Source: Pelagihabitans sp963710535 | GTDB taxonomy: Bacteria > Bacteroidota > Bacteroidia > Flavobacteriales > Flavobacteriaceae | NCBI GenBank assembly: GCA_963710535.1 | Contig: CAVQAW010000003.1 | Location: 62,001-126,000 of the forward strand | Reading direction: 5' to 3' | Length of the DNA: 64,000 bases | Shown: positions 45,217 to 53,667 of the stretch, piece by piece | Layout of the letters: each line of letters begins with the position of its first letter | Numbering within the stretch: the stretch's first letter is position 1 | Notes under the pieces: model-generated | Seen by the model: only the letters and a program-made list of their open reading frames with translations | The model's database searches: none | What the model was told of the DNA's origin: nothing | Program-made: the position numbers and the translations under genes

Positions 45217-46140
45217 CTAGTCGATCTGCTGTAAGTTAAAATCCGGTATTAAAGGCCGTGACTTCATCGCTTTGTTGATAATGCCTTGCACCCTTTTTCG
45301 TTCTTCTCCCGATAAGGGAAGTCTGGGCGGCCTTACAAATTCGGATCCAATACCAGTTGCAACTTCCGCCAATTTGATGTTCTGCACCAATTGTGGACTG
45401 ATATCGAGTTCCAACAATGGCAGGAACCATCGGTATAGGGAAATGGCCTCTTCGGTTCTGCCTTGTTTGGCCAATTCATAGATGGCTACGGTTTCGGCAG
45501 GAAAGGCGCATACCAAGCCGGCGACCCAACCATCGGCTCCGATCAATAAGCTCTCCAGGGCCAGCGTATCGACACCGCATAATATCTTCAAGCGATTTCC
45601 GAAGCGATTGCGCAGCCTACCAATATTGGTGATATCACGGGTCGATTCCTTAACCGCCTCAATATTGTCATGTTCCAACAACTGTTCGAACATCTCTGGG
45701 GTCACCTCAATTTTATAATCAACGGGATTGTTATAGATCATGATCGGCAGATTGCTATTTTTTGCCACTTCCTTGAAATAGGTGATGGTTTCCAGATCGG
45801 TCGATTTATAGCGCATGGGCGGCAATACCATGAGCGCATCAGCTCCGTGCTTTTCGGCACTTTGTGCCGCTGCAATGGCCATTTTGGTGGCCTGTTCGGC
45901 TATGGTCATCACCACAGGGACCTTACCATCGACCAAACCTCGTGTTTCCCGGATCAGGCTATTTTTTTCATCGGCCAACAAGGTGCTTGCCTCACCCAAT
46001 GAACCGCCCAAGATAATGCCATGTACCCCAGCATTGAGTTGTGCCTTAATATTGGTGCCGAACAACTTCATGTCGAGTTGGTCATCCGGAGTAAATTTTG
46101 TGGTCACTGCCGGCATAATGCCTTGCCATTCAATTTTCAT
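45217..46140 (-). CDS. DapA-family enzyme, probable 1-pyrroline-4-hydroxy-2-carboxylate deaminase
   Basis: A 307-residue class I lyase. Schiff-base Lys164 in EAVKEST, Tyr136 in IYNNPVDYK, and the substrate loop GGSLGEASTL near 45-54 (GSLGE in place of the GTTGE of true dihydrodipicolinate synthase). By context it is the hydroxyproline-route deaminase that converts 1-pyrroline-4-hydroxy-2-carboxylate to 2-oxoglutarate semialdehyde and ammonia. The fold is also used for KDG or fuconate-derived keto acid aldolases, so activity is inferred from the operon. Confidence 0.87.
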   Translation of the reverse strand: MKIEWQGIMPAVTTKFTPDDQLDMKLFGTNIKAQLNAGVHGIILGGSLGEASTLLADEKNSLIRETRGLVDGKVPVVMTIAEQATKMAIAAAQSAEKHGADALMVLPPMRYKSTDLETITYFKEVAKNSNLPIMIYNNPVDYKIEVTPEMFEQLLEHDNIEAVKESTRDITNIGRLRNRFGNRLKILCGVDTLALESLLIGADGWVAGLVCAFPAETVAIYELAKQGRTEEAISLYRWFLPLLELDISPQLVQNIKLAEVATGIGSEFVRPPRLPLSGEERKRVQGIINKAMKSRPLIPDFNLQQID

Positions 46141-46169
46141 ATGGTATTGGTTTTAGTTTGATCAATAAG

Positions 46170-47360
46170 TTATTCCGTGCCAAATTTATACACGCAGGTT
46201 GAGGTGTATTTTATCCCGGGCCGCAGCAGGGTACTGGGAAAATCGGGCTTATTTGGAGAATCGGGAAAATGCTGGGTTTCAAAACAGAAGGCACCTTTAT
46301 TCACATAGGCTTTGCCGCTCTTGCCAAGCTCAGATCCGTCCATAAAGTTGCCCCCATAGAACTGTACCCCCGGTTCATCCGTATAGACCTCCATGGTTCG
46401 ACCACTGGCAGGTTCCAAGACTTTTGCGGCCAACACCAAGCCTTCTTCGTTTTTAGGGCCGTTGTTGAGCACATAATTGTGGTCATAACCCCTGCCTTTT
46501 AATAATTGATCATCTTCCATGGCAATATCCCTTCCAATCGTTTTTGGTGATCTAAAGTCGAATGGGGTGCCCGCAACAGCCTCTATTTTTCCGGTAGGGA
46601 TCAATCCCTCGTCAACCGGGGTATAGGCATCCGCGTTGATCATAACCACATGATCGTTCACATTGCCGTTTCCCTCCCCTTTGAGATTGAAAAAAGAATG
46701 GTGGGTTAGGTTCACCATTGTTGGTTTGTCGGTCTCTGCCTGATAACTGATCTTCAGCTCATTCGCATCGGTCAAATCATAACTTACCCTAACCGACAAA
46801 TTGCCTGGGTAGCCTTCCTCCATATCTGGGGATGTTCTGCTGAAAATGATGTGGTGATCGCTGTGTTCGTCGACTTTCCAGACCACACTTTCAAATCCTT
46901 TGATACCACCATGTAGATGGTTTTGGTTATTGTTGACCGCCAAGGAATATTCCGTACCATCGATGCTGAATTTGGCATTCCCTATCCTATTGCCATACCT
47001 GCCTACCGTGGCCCCATAGAAATTTTTCTTGTCGGTATATTCCTTAAGGGTACGATACCCCAAAACAACATCTTCGAACGTTCCATTTCTATCGGGAACC
47101 ATGAGACTGACCACCCTTTGCCCATAATTGGTGATGGTCAAGGACATGCCATTTTTGTTGGTCAGAGTATATAAATGCACCGAATCTCCATCAATGACCT
47201 TTTCAAAGTCTTTTGAATCGATATTCGGCTTCGCTTGTAATGTCTGTTCTGTTTGGTCGGCATCCGCTTTTTTTTCATCGGACGATTTACAATGCACTAA
47301 AAAAAGGGTACACGATAAAATAGGAATCAATATTCGGGAGGCATTGAACAGCTGTTTCAT
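46170..47360 (-). CDS. Aldose 1-epimerase (galactose mutarotase) lipoprotein
   Basis: About 396 residues from ATG 47360 (MKQLFNAS); the upstream part of the frame is not signal-like. Lipobox FLVHC (Cys near 24) and a short acidic spacer put it in the periplasm. Mutarotase marks: TNYGQRVVSLMVPDRNG, VGRYGNRIGNAKF, NHLHGGIKGFESVVW (catalytic His), NLTHHSFFNLKG, and the late Glu in FCFETQHFPDSPN. It interconverts sugar anomers. It is the first gene of the minus-strand run, 29 bases before the DapA-type gene, though its link to hydroxyproline is not obvious. Confidence 0.9.
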   Translation of the reverse strand: MKQLFNASRILIPILSCTLFLVHCKSSDEKKADADQTEQTLQAKPNIDSKDFEKVIDGDSVHLYTLTNKNGMSLTITNYGQRVVSLMVPDRNGTFEDVVLGYRTLKEYTDKKNFYGATVGRYGNRIGNAKFSIDGTEYSLAVNNNQNHLHGGIKGFESVVWKVDEHSDHHIIFSRTSPDMEEGYPGNLSVRVSYDLTDANELKISYQAETDKPTMVNLTHHSFFNLKGEGNGNVNDHVVMINADAYTPVDEGLIPTGKIEAVAGTPFDFRSPKTIGRDIAMEDDQLLKGRGYDHNYVLNNGPKNEEGLVLAAKVLEPASGRTMEVYTDEPGVQFYGGNFMDGSELGKSGKAYVNKGAFCFETQHFPDSPNKPDFPSTLLRPGIKYTSTCVYKFGTE

Positions 47361-47497
47361 TTTATCGATATTTTTTATAAACGACAAGATACTGAAAAAC
47401 TCAGAATCACTTTTAAAATAAATGCGGGAAGCTAAACCTGTGGGCCCGACTTTCACAAAACTATGATAACAACCGAACTAATCCTTCTCGATTTTAC

Positions 47498-47505
47498 TAT
47501 TTTTG
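47498..47505 (+). promoter_or_regulatory. Candidate -7 element (TATTTTTG) for the M28 peptidase gene
   Basis: Exact TAnnTTTG match, 29 bases before the ATG at 47535. No -33 TTTG at 19 bases. The divergent mutarotase unit starts about 140 bases away. Confidence 0.4.
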
Positions 47506-47534
47506 TCCAATCTTGACATTCAATTCCCACACCG

Positions 47535-49097
47535 ATGAAAATCATCTTTTCGCTTTTTTTAGGCTTGTCCCTAAGCTGCCATTCTTCACAGCAAATCACA
47601 TCGGAACCTTCGCAGGATCCAGCGGTTCCGGTAAGTGCCATGCAATATGCCGAAATCATAAAGGAAGAAAATTTGAAGGCAATGCTCTATACCTATGCCT
47701 CCGATGAGTTTGAAGGCAGGGAAACGGGACAGCCCGGGCAAAAAAAGGCGGTCGAGTATTTGAAATCACAATACATCAAAATGGGCATCCCGGCCGCCAA
47801 AGGCGGGCAGAATTATTTTCAGGAAGTTCCCTTGGAAGTTGGTCAAATCCCCAAGGGGGAAATGTTGTTGAACGGCACACAATATGCCTTGGGAGATGAT
47901 TTCCTGACCTTTGAAACGATCAATGCCTCCTTTGGGCAAATTGTGTATTTGGGTTATGGTATTGAAGATCCGTTATATAGCGATTACGACGGCTTGGATG
48001 TAGAGGGCAAAGTGATTTTGGTAAAATTGGGCGAACCACTGGCAAAAAATGGGCAATATGTTATTTCTGGCAGCATGGAGAAATCGGTTTGGAGCAATAT
48101 GTCCGAATCCCTTGAAAAACGCATCAATATCGCTGCTGAAAAAGGGGCCGCTGGCTTGATCTATTACGACCCGGTGAACTATTCCCGTTTTAAGGCGCGT
48201 TTCGACTGGTTGAATGAAAATGACAGCGGTAGGATGCAACTCAAGGTCAATCAAAATCAGCAATTTTTCAATGTGTACGTCGATACCCAGCTGGCAAATG
48301 AGATCTATCCTGAAATCGATTCGAATGCTGGTCCCAAAACCATTGATTTTAAAATGGAAATGGCCTTCGAAAGCCAGAATCAGGATATCGACTCCGAAAA
48401 CGTGGTGGCTGTGATAAAGGGAACCGAGCTACCCAATGAATATGTGGTTATATCATCTCACTTAGATCATATTGGCATCTCTGCGAACGGACAAATCAAC
48501 AATGGAGCGGATGATGATGGATCGGGAACCGTCGCCCTCCTGGAGATCGCCAAAGCCTTTAAAGCGGCCGAGGCAGAAGGCCATGGACCCAAACGCTCGA
48601 TTGTTTTCCTCCATGTCACCGGGGAAGAAAAGGGCTTGTTGGGTTCACAGTATTATACCGATGTCGAACCTTTATTTCCCTTGGAACAAACCGTCGCAAA
48701 CCTCAACATCGATATGATCGGGAGAATAGATCCCAAAAGAAAGGGAGGACGCAATTATGTTTACTTGATAGGATCCGACAAACTGAGTTCTGAGCTGCAT
48801 CGCCTATCGGAGGAAGTGAACGACAAATATGCCCATTTGGAACTCGATTACGCCTATAACGACGTCAACGACCCCAACCGATTTTACTATAGGAGCGACC
48901 ATTACAATTTTGCCAAAAACAACGTGCCGATCATATTCTATTTTAACGGAACCCATGACGACTATCATCGGCCGGGAGATACCCCCGACAAAATCAACTA
49001 TGACTTACTCCAAAACAGAACCCGTCTTATTTTCCTCACCGCATGGGAAATAGCAAACAGAAAGGACAGGGTATTGGTGGATAAAGCGAGCAAATAA
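47535..49097 (+). CDS. M28 family metallopeptidase lipoprotein with PA domain
   Basis: A 520-residue lipoprotein (lipobox LSLSC, Cys near 15). A PA-type insert covers about 130-280. The M28 zinc site is complete in order: SSHLDHIG (His), NGADDDGSGT (bridging Asp), HVTGEEKGLLGS (Glu-Glu), NLNIDMIGRID (Asp) and HDDYHRPGDT (His). M28 enzymes are aminopeptidases or glutamate carboxypeptidase-like. Probably periplasmic, used in peptide scavenging. A bidirectional terminator follows. Confidence 0.92.
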   Translation: MKIIFSLFLGLSLSCHSSQQITSEPSQDPAVPVSAMQYAEIIKEENLKAMLYTYASDEFEGRETGQPGQKKAVEYLKSQYIKMGIPAAKGGQNYFQEVPLEVGQIPKGEMLLNGTQYALGDDFLTFETINASFGQIVYLGYGIEDPLYSDYDGLDVEGKVILVKLGEPLAKNGQYVISGSMEKSVWSNMSESLEKRINIAAEKGAAGLIYYDPVNYSRFKARFDWLNENDSGRMQLKVNQNQQFFNVYVDTQLANEIYPEIDSNAGPKTIDFKMEMAFESQNQDIDSENVVAVIKGTELPNEYVVISSHLDHIGISANGQINNGADDDGSGTVALLEIAKAFKAAEAEGHGPKRSIVFLHVTGEEKGLLGSQYYTDVEPLFPLEQTVANLNIDMIGRIDPKRKGGRNYVYLIGSDKLSSELHRLSEEVNDKYAHLELDYAYNDVNDPNRFYYRSDHYNFAKNNVPIIFYFNGTHDDYHRPGDTPDKINYDLLQNRTRLIFLTAWEIANRKDRVLVDKASK

Positions 49098-49126
49098 AAT
49101 ATCCAAGACTTAAACTCTTAAAAAAT

Positions 49127-49161
49127 AAAGCCCTGCACTTCTGAGAAGAAGCCAGGGCTTT
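49127..49161. terminator. Bidirectional terminator between M28 gene and tRNA-His
   Basis: AAAGCCCTG (49127-49135) pairs with CAGGGCTTT (49153-49161). On the minus strand it is followed by ATTTTTTAA, so it should end the tRNA transcript; on the plus strand it ends the peptidase transcript less strongly. Confidence 0.75.
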
Positions 49162-49169
49162 CGTTATTG

Positions 49170-49244
49170 GGTGGAAGACCGGGCTCGAACCGGCGACCTC
49201 TTGAACCACAATCAAGCGCTCTAACCAACTGAGCTACAACCACC
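49170..49244 (-). tRNA. tRNA-His (anticodon GTG)
   Basis: A full cloverleaf on the minus strand: acceptor start GTGGTTG with the extra G-1, D arm AGCTCAGTTGGTTAGAGC, anticodon stem CTTGA/TCAAG around TTGTGGT giving anticodon GTG, T loop TTCGAGC, and C73 opposite G-1, the histidine identity pair. Acceptor positions 5:68 and 6:67 read T:T, so the stem is imperfect. CCA is not encoded. Confidence 0.9.
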
Positions 49245-49503
49245 ATATTAACGGGTGCCAAAGATAATTTTTTTTGAATGATCTATCAAAATAAATAAGG
49301 TCTTATTTTGAATCCCAAAAAGTACATTTCACGGTCGTGGTCTTAAAAGTGAAACGCAGCTTTATGGCCATTCCAAAATTGTACGAAAATCGACCAAATA
49401 CATCATTATAGCGTTTAAACACACAAAAATTGCCCTTTCACAACAATTATTATACTGCGTCGAAGGCTAGGGGTATTTTTAGTCTTTAATCCAAAACCGA
49501 ACA

Positions 49504-51606
49504 ATGGCCGGGGTCAAATCACGTTTTTTTGCTTACTTCTTACAAACAGAGGCCTTTTCCCTTTTGCGATTGCGATTGCTGTTGCTGACTCTAATGGCCA
49601 CTGTGTTGTTGCACGGCCAATCAAGCGAACAGCAAGAAGTACTTTCAAAGATCGACAAACTTCGTGCCGGGGCAGGCCTTAATGTGAAAGATACCGTGTA
49701 TATCGATTTGTTGAATGAACTTGCCAAAACGCAACGTTACTATAACACCGACAGCCTCTTATTGGTTTCGGAGCAGGCCTTGAAACACAGTAGGAAAGCT
49801 TCTTACAAATCGGGCGAAAGTGTCGCGCTCTTGAACCTTGGCGACTATTATTCGGACAAAGGAGAATTCAAAAAAGCCATTTCAAACTACAAAGAATCAT
49901 TGAAGATTGCCGAAAGTATCAACAATGAAAACCAGGTACTAAGAGTGCTCAATAATCTTTCCGGGGAATATGGGTATATGGGGGACTATGCAAATGCCTT
50001 GAACGGCTATTTGGAAGGGGCAGAATTGGCACAAAAAATCGGTAATAAAAGGATGCTTTCTATCATGAACGAAGATATTGCCAGTCTTTACGCTTCCCAA
50101 AAAGACTATGAACAGGCCTTGGAATATTATAAGATTGTTAAACGGATCAATGAAGAAATCAACCAAGAGGTCAATTCGGCAGAAACCTTTAGCAATATGG
50201 CCTCTTTATATGCCGATATGGGCAAATTGGAGTATGCCATGTTCAACATCAATACCAGTATCGCCACCTTCGAAAAAGAGGGCATCACCGATTGGCTTGC
50301 ATACGCTTATGAAGTGAAGGGCAAGATTTACCTCAAACAGCAAAAATTCAAATGGGCCCTATTCTGGTACAATCAAAGCGAGTTGCTGCATCAGCAATTG
50401 GAAGACGAACGTGGCGAAATCGATTTGTTGAACGGGATGGCAGAAGCCTATTATGGCTTGGAACAGGATAGCATTTCCAAGCGATACGCGCTCAAAGCCT
50501 TTGCTATATCAAACGGTATCAACTTTTTGGAAGGACGGCAAAAGTGTGCAAAAACACTTTACAAAATCAGCAAGAAGAACAAAGAGTACGATACTGCCCT
50601 TTCCTATCACGAAATTTATCAACATCTTTCGGATACCCTTTCGAGAAGCGAAAATCAAAAGAGTCTGACGCTTTTAAAAACAAAGGTCGAACATGAGCGA
50701 CAAAAAGCAAACCTTATCATAGAGAACGAAAAACAGCTGGCTACCCAAAGATCTTATGTAAATGCGGCACTCGCCATTTTACTGATTTTTGTCACGGTCA
50801 CCTTTTTGGTACATCGAAGTGAAAAAATCCAAAAGAATCTCAATGCTGAATTAAAGGCCAAAACAAAAGATTTGGAAGAGAACGAGCTAGAGCTCACCGC
50901 ACTCAATGAAACCAAGGATAAGCTGTTTTCAATCATCGCCCATGACCTCCGTGGACCTATCGGTGCCTTTCAGGGCCTTTTGGATCTTTTTAGAAATGGG
51001 GAAATGGGAAAAGAGGAATTTATCGATTTCATCCCAAAGCTGGGACACGACATAGATCATATCTCTTTCACATTGAACAATCTCCTTACCTGGGGACAAT
51101 CACAGATGAACGGATCTGTAACAAGACCGGCGGTTATCCCTGTGGAAAACATCGTGGAGGATAATTTCAATCTATTGTCTGAAATTGCAGAGGGAAAATC
51201 GATCAAACTGGTAAGCAATGTACCCAGCAATACTTTGGCATGGGTCGATGGCGATCAGCTCGATATCGTGATCAGGAACTTGATCAGCAATGCCCTTAAA
51301 TTCACCAAAGCGAATGGCCTGGTTTCGGTCGCAGCCCAGGAAAAGACAGATCATTGGGAAATTGCGGTGCGCGATACGGGGATAGGCATGCCCAAGGAAA
51401 CGGTAGATAAGATATTCTCAAATAACACCAATATTACCACCTATGGCACCAACAATGAAAAAGGTACCGGACTTGGACTTTCCTTATGTAAGGAAATGGT
51501 GGAGAAAAACAATGGTACCATCTGGGTCGACAGCGTCCCGCAACAAGGAAGCTGTTTCTACTTTACCGTGCCCAAGGCGAAGAGCAGTTACCAGAAAGCA
51601 GGCTAA
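49504..51606 (+). CDS. TPR-containing sensor histidine kinase
   Basis: A 700-residue membrane kinase. After an N-terminal hydrophobic segment (about 20-38) come roughly seven TPR-like repeats (about 75-395, with units such as ALLNLGDYYSDKGEF and ASLYADMGKLEYA) in the periplasm, a membrane helix at 418-438, a coiled-coil linker, then the HisKA box SIIAHDLRGPIGAF (His480) and the ATPase boxes NLISNALKFTKANG, VRDTGIGMPKETV and GTGLGLSLCKEMV. It senses an unknown signal and autophosphorylates. No response regulator lies next to it, so its partner is elsewhere. bshB1 converges on it with one base between stops. Confidence 0.9.
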   Translation: MAGVKSRFFAYFLQTEAFSLLRLRLLLLTLMATVLLHGQSSEQQEVLSKIDKLRAGAGLNVKDTVYIDLLNELAKTQRYYNTDSLLLVSEQALKHSRKASYKSGESVALLNLGDYYSDKGEFKKAISNYKESLKIAESINNENQVLRVLNNLSGEYGYMGDYANALNGYLEGAELAQKIGNKRMLSIMNEDIASLYASQKDYEQALEYYKIVKRINEEINQEVNSAETFSNMASLYADMGKLEYAMFNINTSIATFEKEGITDWLAYAYEVKGKIYLKQQKFKWALFWYNQSELLHQQLEDERGEIDLLNGMAEAYYGLEQDSISKRYALKAFAISNGINFLEGRQKCAKTLYKISKKNKEYDTALSYHEIYQHLSDTLSRSENQKSLTLLKTKVEHERQKANLIIENEKQLATQRSYVNAALAILLIFVTVTFLVHRSEKIQKNLNAELKAKTKDLEENELELTALNETKDKLFSIIAHDLRGPIGAFQGLLDLFRNGEMGKEEFIDFIPKLGHDIDHISFTLNNLLTWGQSQMNGSVTRPAVIPVENIVEDNFNLLSEIAEGKSIKLVSNVPSNTLAWVDGDQLDIVIRNLISNALKFTKANGLVSVAAQEKTDHWEIAVRDTGIGMPKETVDKIFSNNTNITTYGTNNEKGTGLGLSLCKEMVEKNNGTIWVDSVPQQGSCFYFTVPKAKSSYQKAG

Positions 51607-51607
51607 A

Positions 51608-52330
51608 TCAGATCAATTGATCTAGACTATCCACCGCAACCACCCTTTCGGTGGTAAATCCCTCTGCATAAGCAACCCCCACGATACGGCCCAAATCTCT
51701 GGCGCGATAGGTGACACTGTCGATGAAGTTTTTGCTGCTGATCGGGGTATCGGGCTCCTTACTTTTTGGATCATAAAACTGTGATCGATAGGCCATGATG
51801 GCCGCGGTCTTTGTTTCAATATATCCAGTTACATCGACCACAAAATCAGGATTTAGGTTTTTCCATTGTATGAAATGGTATACCTGTTTGGGGCGCCATG
51901 GCTCTTGCCACTGATCCTCCCCTTCAAATTTTGTGTCTATTTTTACCAAACCGCTTAAAAAACAGGAGTCGCTCACCAATTGACTCCCCTTGGCATGGTC
52001 GATGTGCCGGTCTTCCACGGCGTTGCAGAGCACGATTTCAGGCTTGTATTTTCGAATCATCTTGATCACCTCGAGCTGGTGGGTTTTGTCGTTGGTAAAG
52101 AACCCATCCGCGAATTCCAAATTCGAACGACATAGGACGCCCAGAATCTTTGCGGCTTTTTCTGCCTCTTGGTCTCGAATTTCAGCGGTTCCCCTGGTAC
52201 CGAGTTCTCCCCTTGTCAAATCTACAATACCTACTTTCTTGCCTTGGCCGACCGCTTTGGCGATTGTGGCGCCCGCACCCAATTCCGCATCGTCGGGATG
52301 GGCGCCAAAAACTAAAATATCTAATTTCAT
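51608..52330 (-). CDS. bshB1: Bacillithiol biosynthesis deacetylase BshB1
   Basis: A 240-residue zinc deacetylase of the PIG-L family with the metal motif GAHPDDAELG (9-18) and VEDRHIDHAKG near 105-115. The stretch LTRGELGTRGTAEIRDQEA is diagnostic for the BshB1 group, which removes acetyl from GlcNAc-malate in bacillithiol synthesis. Flavobacteria commonly use this thiol. Stand-alone gene, cytoplasmic. Confidence 0.92.
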   Translation of the reverse strand: MKLDILVFGAHPDDAELGAGATIAKAVGQGKKVGIVDLTRGELGTRGTAEIRDQEAEKAAKILGVLCRSNLEFADGFFTNDKTHQLEVIKMIRKYKPEIVLCNAVEDRHIDHAKGSQLVSDSCFLSGLVKIDTKFEGEDQWQEPWRPKQVYHFIQWKNLNPDFVVDVTGYIETKTAAIMAYRSQFYDPKSKEPDTPISSKNFIDSVTYRARDLGRIVGVAYAEGFTTERVVAVDSLDQLI

Positions 52331-52450
52331 TATGAATTTTTACTAAAAAAGTTGGTTAACGATCAAATTGCTTTTTGGTGCTTTGGTTACCCCTATCCGC
52401 TTAATTTGTTGGCTACTTGCGCAAATACTACGCATTTTAGTATTGGGGCG

Positions 52451-53626
52451 TCAATGACTTGCTGCCACTTTTTTTGAACGGATCTTCTCCAAAGCCTGTT
52501 CAATGTCGGCCATCAAGTCTTCCGATTCCTCAATCCCCACGGAAAAACGGATCAGGCCATCAGCAATACCCTGTCTCTGACGTTCTTCTGGAGTCAATAG
52601 GGAATGGGAGGTCTTCCTAGGGGAAAGTACCGTACTCTCCACACCGGCCAAGCTCATCGTTGATTTAATCAGTTTGAGGTGTTTTTGAAATTGGGCGGCA
52701 TCAAGGGAATTGTCGAGTTCAAAAGACAGCATGCCGCCAAAACCTTTCATTTGTGATTTGGCCAGTTCATGATCCGGATGGCTTTTCAATCCAGGATAAT
52801 AGACTTTATGGATATTCTTATGCCGGTATAAAAATTCGGCCATCCGCTGCGCATTTTCATTTTGGGCCCTTACCCGGATGCCCATGGTCTTCATGCTGCG
52901 CTCCAGGAGCCATACGGTATAATCGCTGAGGCTTCCGCCAAAATTCTTGGCCAGACTAAAAATGCGTTTCATGTTCACTTCACTCGAAGCCACGGCACCT
53001 GCGCAGATATCAGAATGCCCGCCCATATATTTGGTAGCGCTATGGATGACCACATCAATACCAAAATCGATGGGGTTCTGGTTCACCGGACTGGCAAAAG
53101 TGTTGTCGATCATCGATACCAGACCATATTTTTTTGCCACCTTGGCCACGGCCTTTAAATCGGTGATGGTCAACAAGGGGTTTGAAGGGGTCTCGATATA
53201 AATGACCTTGGTGTTTTTTTGTATTTTGTCCTCAAAATCTGAAGCGCCCAAACCATCGGTAAAGGAATAGGATATGCCATACTTGTTAAATTCTTCTGTC
53301 ACCAAATTATAGGTGCCGCCATATAGCGTTTTTTGCAATACAATATGGTCTCCAGCTTGTAAAAAGGCCAACAAGGCGGTACTAACTGCCGCCATTCCAC
53401 TGCCAAAGATCAGCGCGGCCTCGGCATGTTCCAGTGCGGCGATCTTGATGCAAAGCGCTTCTTGGTTGGGGGTATTGAAATAACGTGGATACCTTTTCAC
53501 ATCCACATCCTCGAAAGCATAGGAAGTACCCATATAGAGCGGGGAAACCGCACCTCTGTATACCAAATCTTCCAACTCCCCTACATGGGTGCAAATTGTA
53601 TTCAATCCTTTTTTATGCTGGTCCAT
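52451..53626 (-). CDS. Cys/Met metabolism PLP enzyme (cystathionine gamma-synthase / methionine gamma-lyase type)
   Basis: A 391-residue trans-sulfuration enzyme. PLP lysine in HSATKYMGGHSD near 208-219, the strand IDNTFASPVNQNP near 183, FGSGMAAVSTAL near 73-84, and the late SLAGVESTVLSPRKTSH near 338-354. By-eye motifs cannot separate cystathionine gamma-synthase, cystathionine gamma-lyase and methionine gamma-lyase. A good -7 element lies upstream; MATE, on the same strand, ends 41 bases before its start. Confidence 0.9.
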   Translation of the reverse strand: MDQHKKGLNTICTHVGELEDLVYRGAVSPLYMGTSYAFEDVDVKRYPRYFNTPNQEALCIKIAALEHAEAALIFGSGMAAVSTALLAFLQAGDHIVLQKTLYGGTYNLVTEEFNKYGISYSFTDGLGASDFEDKIQKNTKVIYIETPSNPLLTITDLKAVAKVAKKYGLVSMIDNTFASPVNQNPIDFGIDVVIHSATKYMGGHSDICAGAVASSEVNMKRIFSLAKNFGGSLSDYTVWLLERSMKTMGIRVRAQNENAQRMAEFLYRHKNIHKVYYPGLKSHPDHELAKSQMKGFGGMLSFELDNSLDAAQFQKHLKLIKSTMSLAGVESTVLSPRKTSHSLLTPEERQRQGIADGLIRFSVGIEESEDLMADIEQALEKIRSKKVAASH

Positions 53627-53656
53627 CCTATATTTTTTTGAGAAGCGTCTAAGTTA

Positions 53657-53664
53657 CAAAAATA
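53657..53664 (-). promoter_or_regulatory. Candidate -7 element (TATTTTTG) for the trans-sulfuration gene
   Basis: Exact TAnnTTTG on the minus strand, 30 bases before the ATG at 53626 and just after the MATE stop. No clear -33. Confidence 0.4.
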
Positions 53665-53667
53665 GGC

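Noticed and set aside
43607..46140. DapA-type and aldehyde dehydrogenase genes as part of a Campylobacter-like fucose pathway
   Set aside because: Such genes do occur in the C. jejuni fucose locus, but here they sit in one operon with a hydroxyproline epimerase and a D-amino-acid dehydrogenase, which explains them better.
49245..49503. Possible small gene or RNA between tRNA-His and the histidine kinase
   Set aside because: No frame with coding character and no stable structured element was seen; it probably holds only the kinase promoter.
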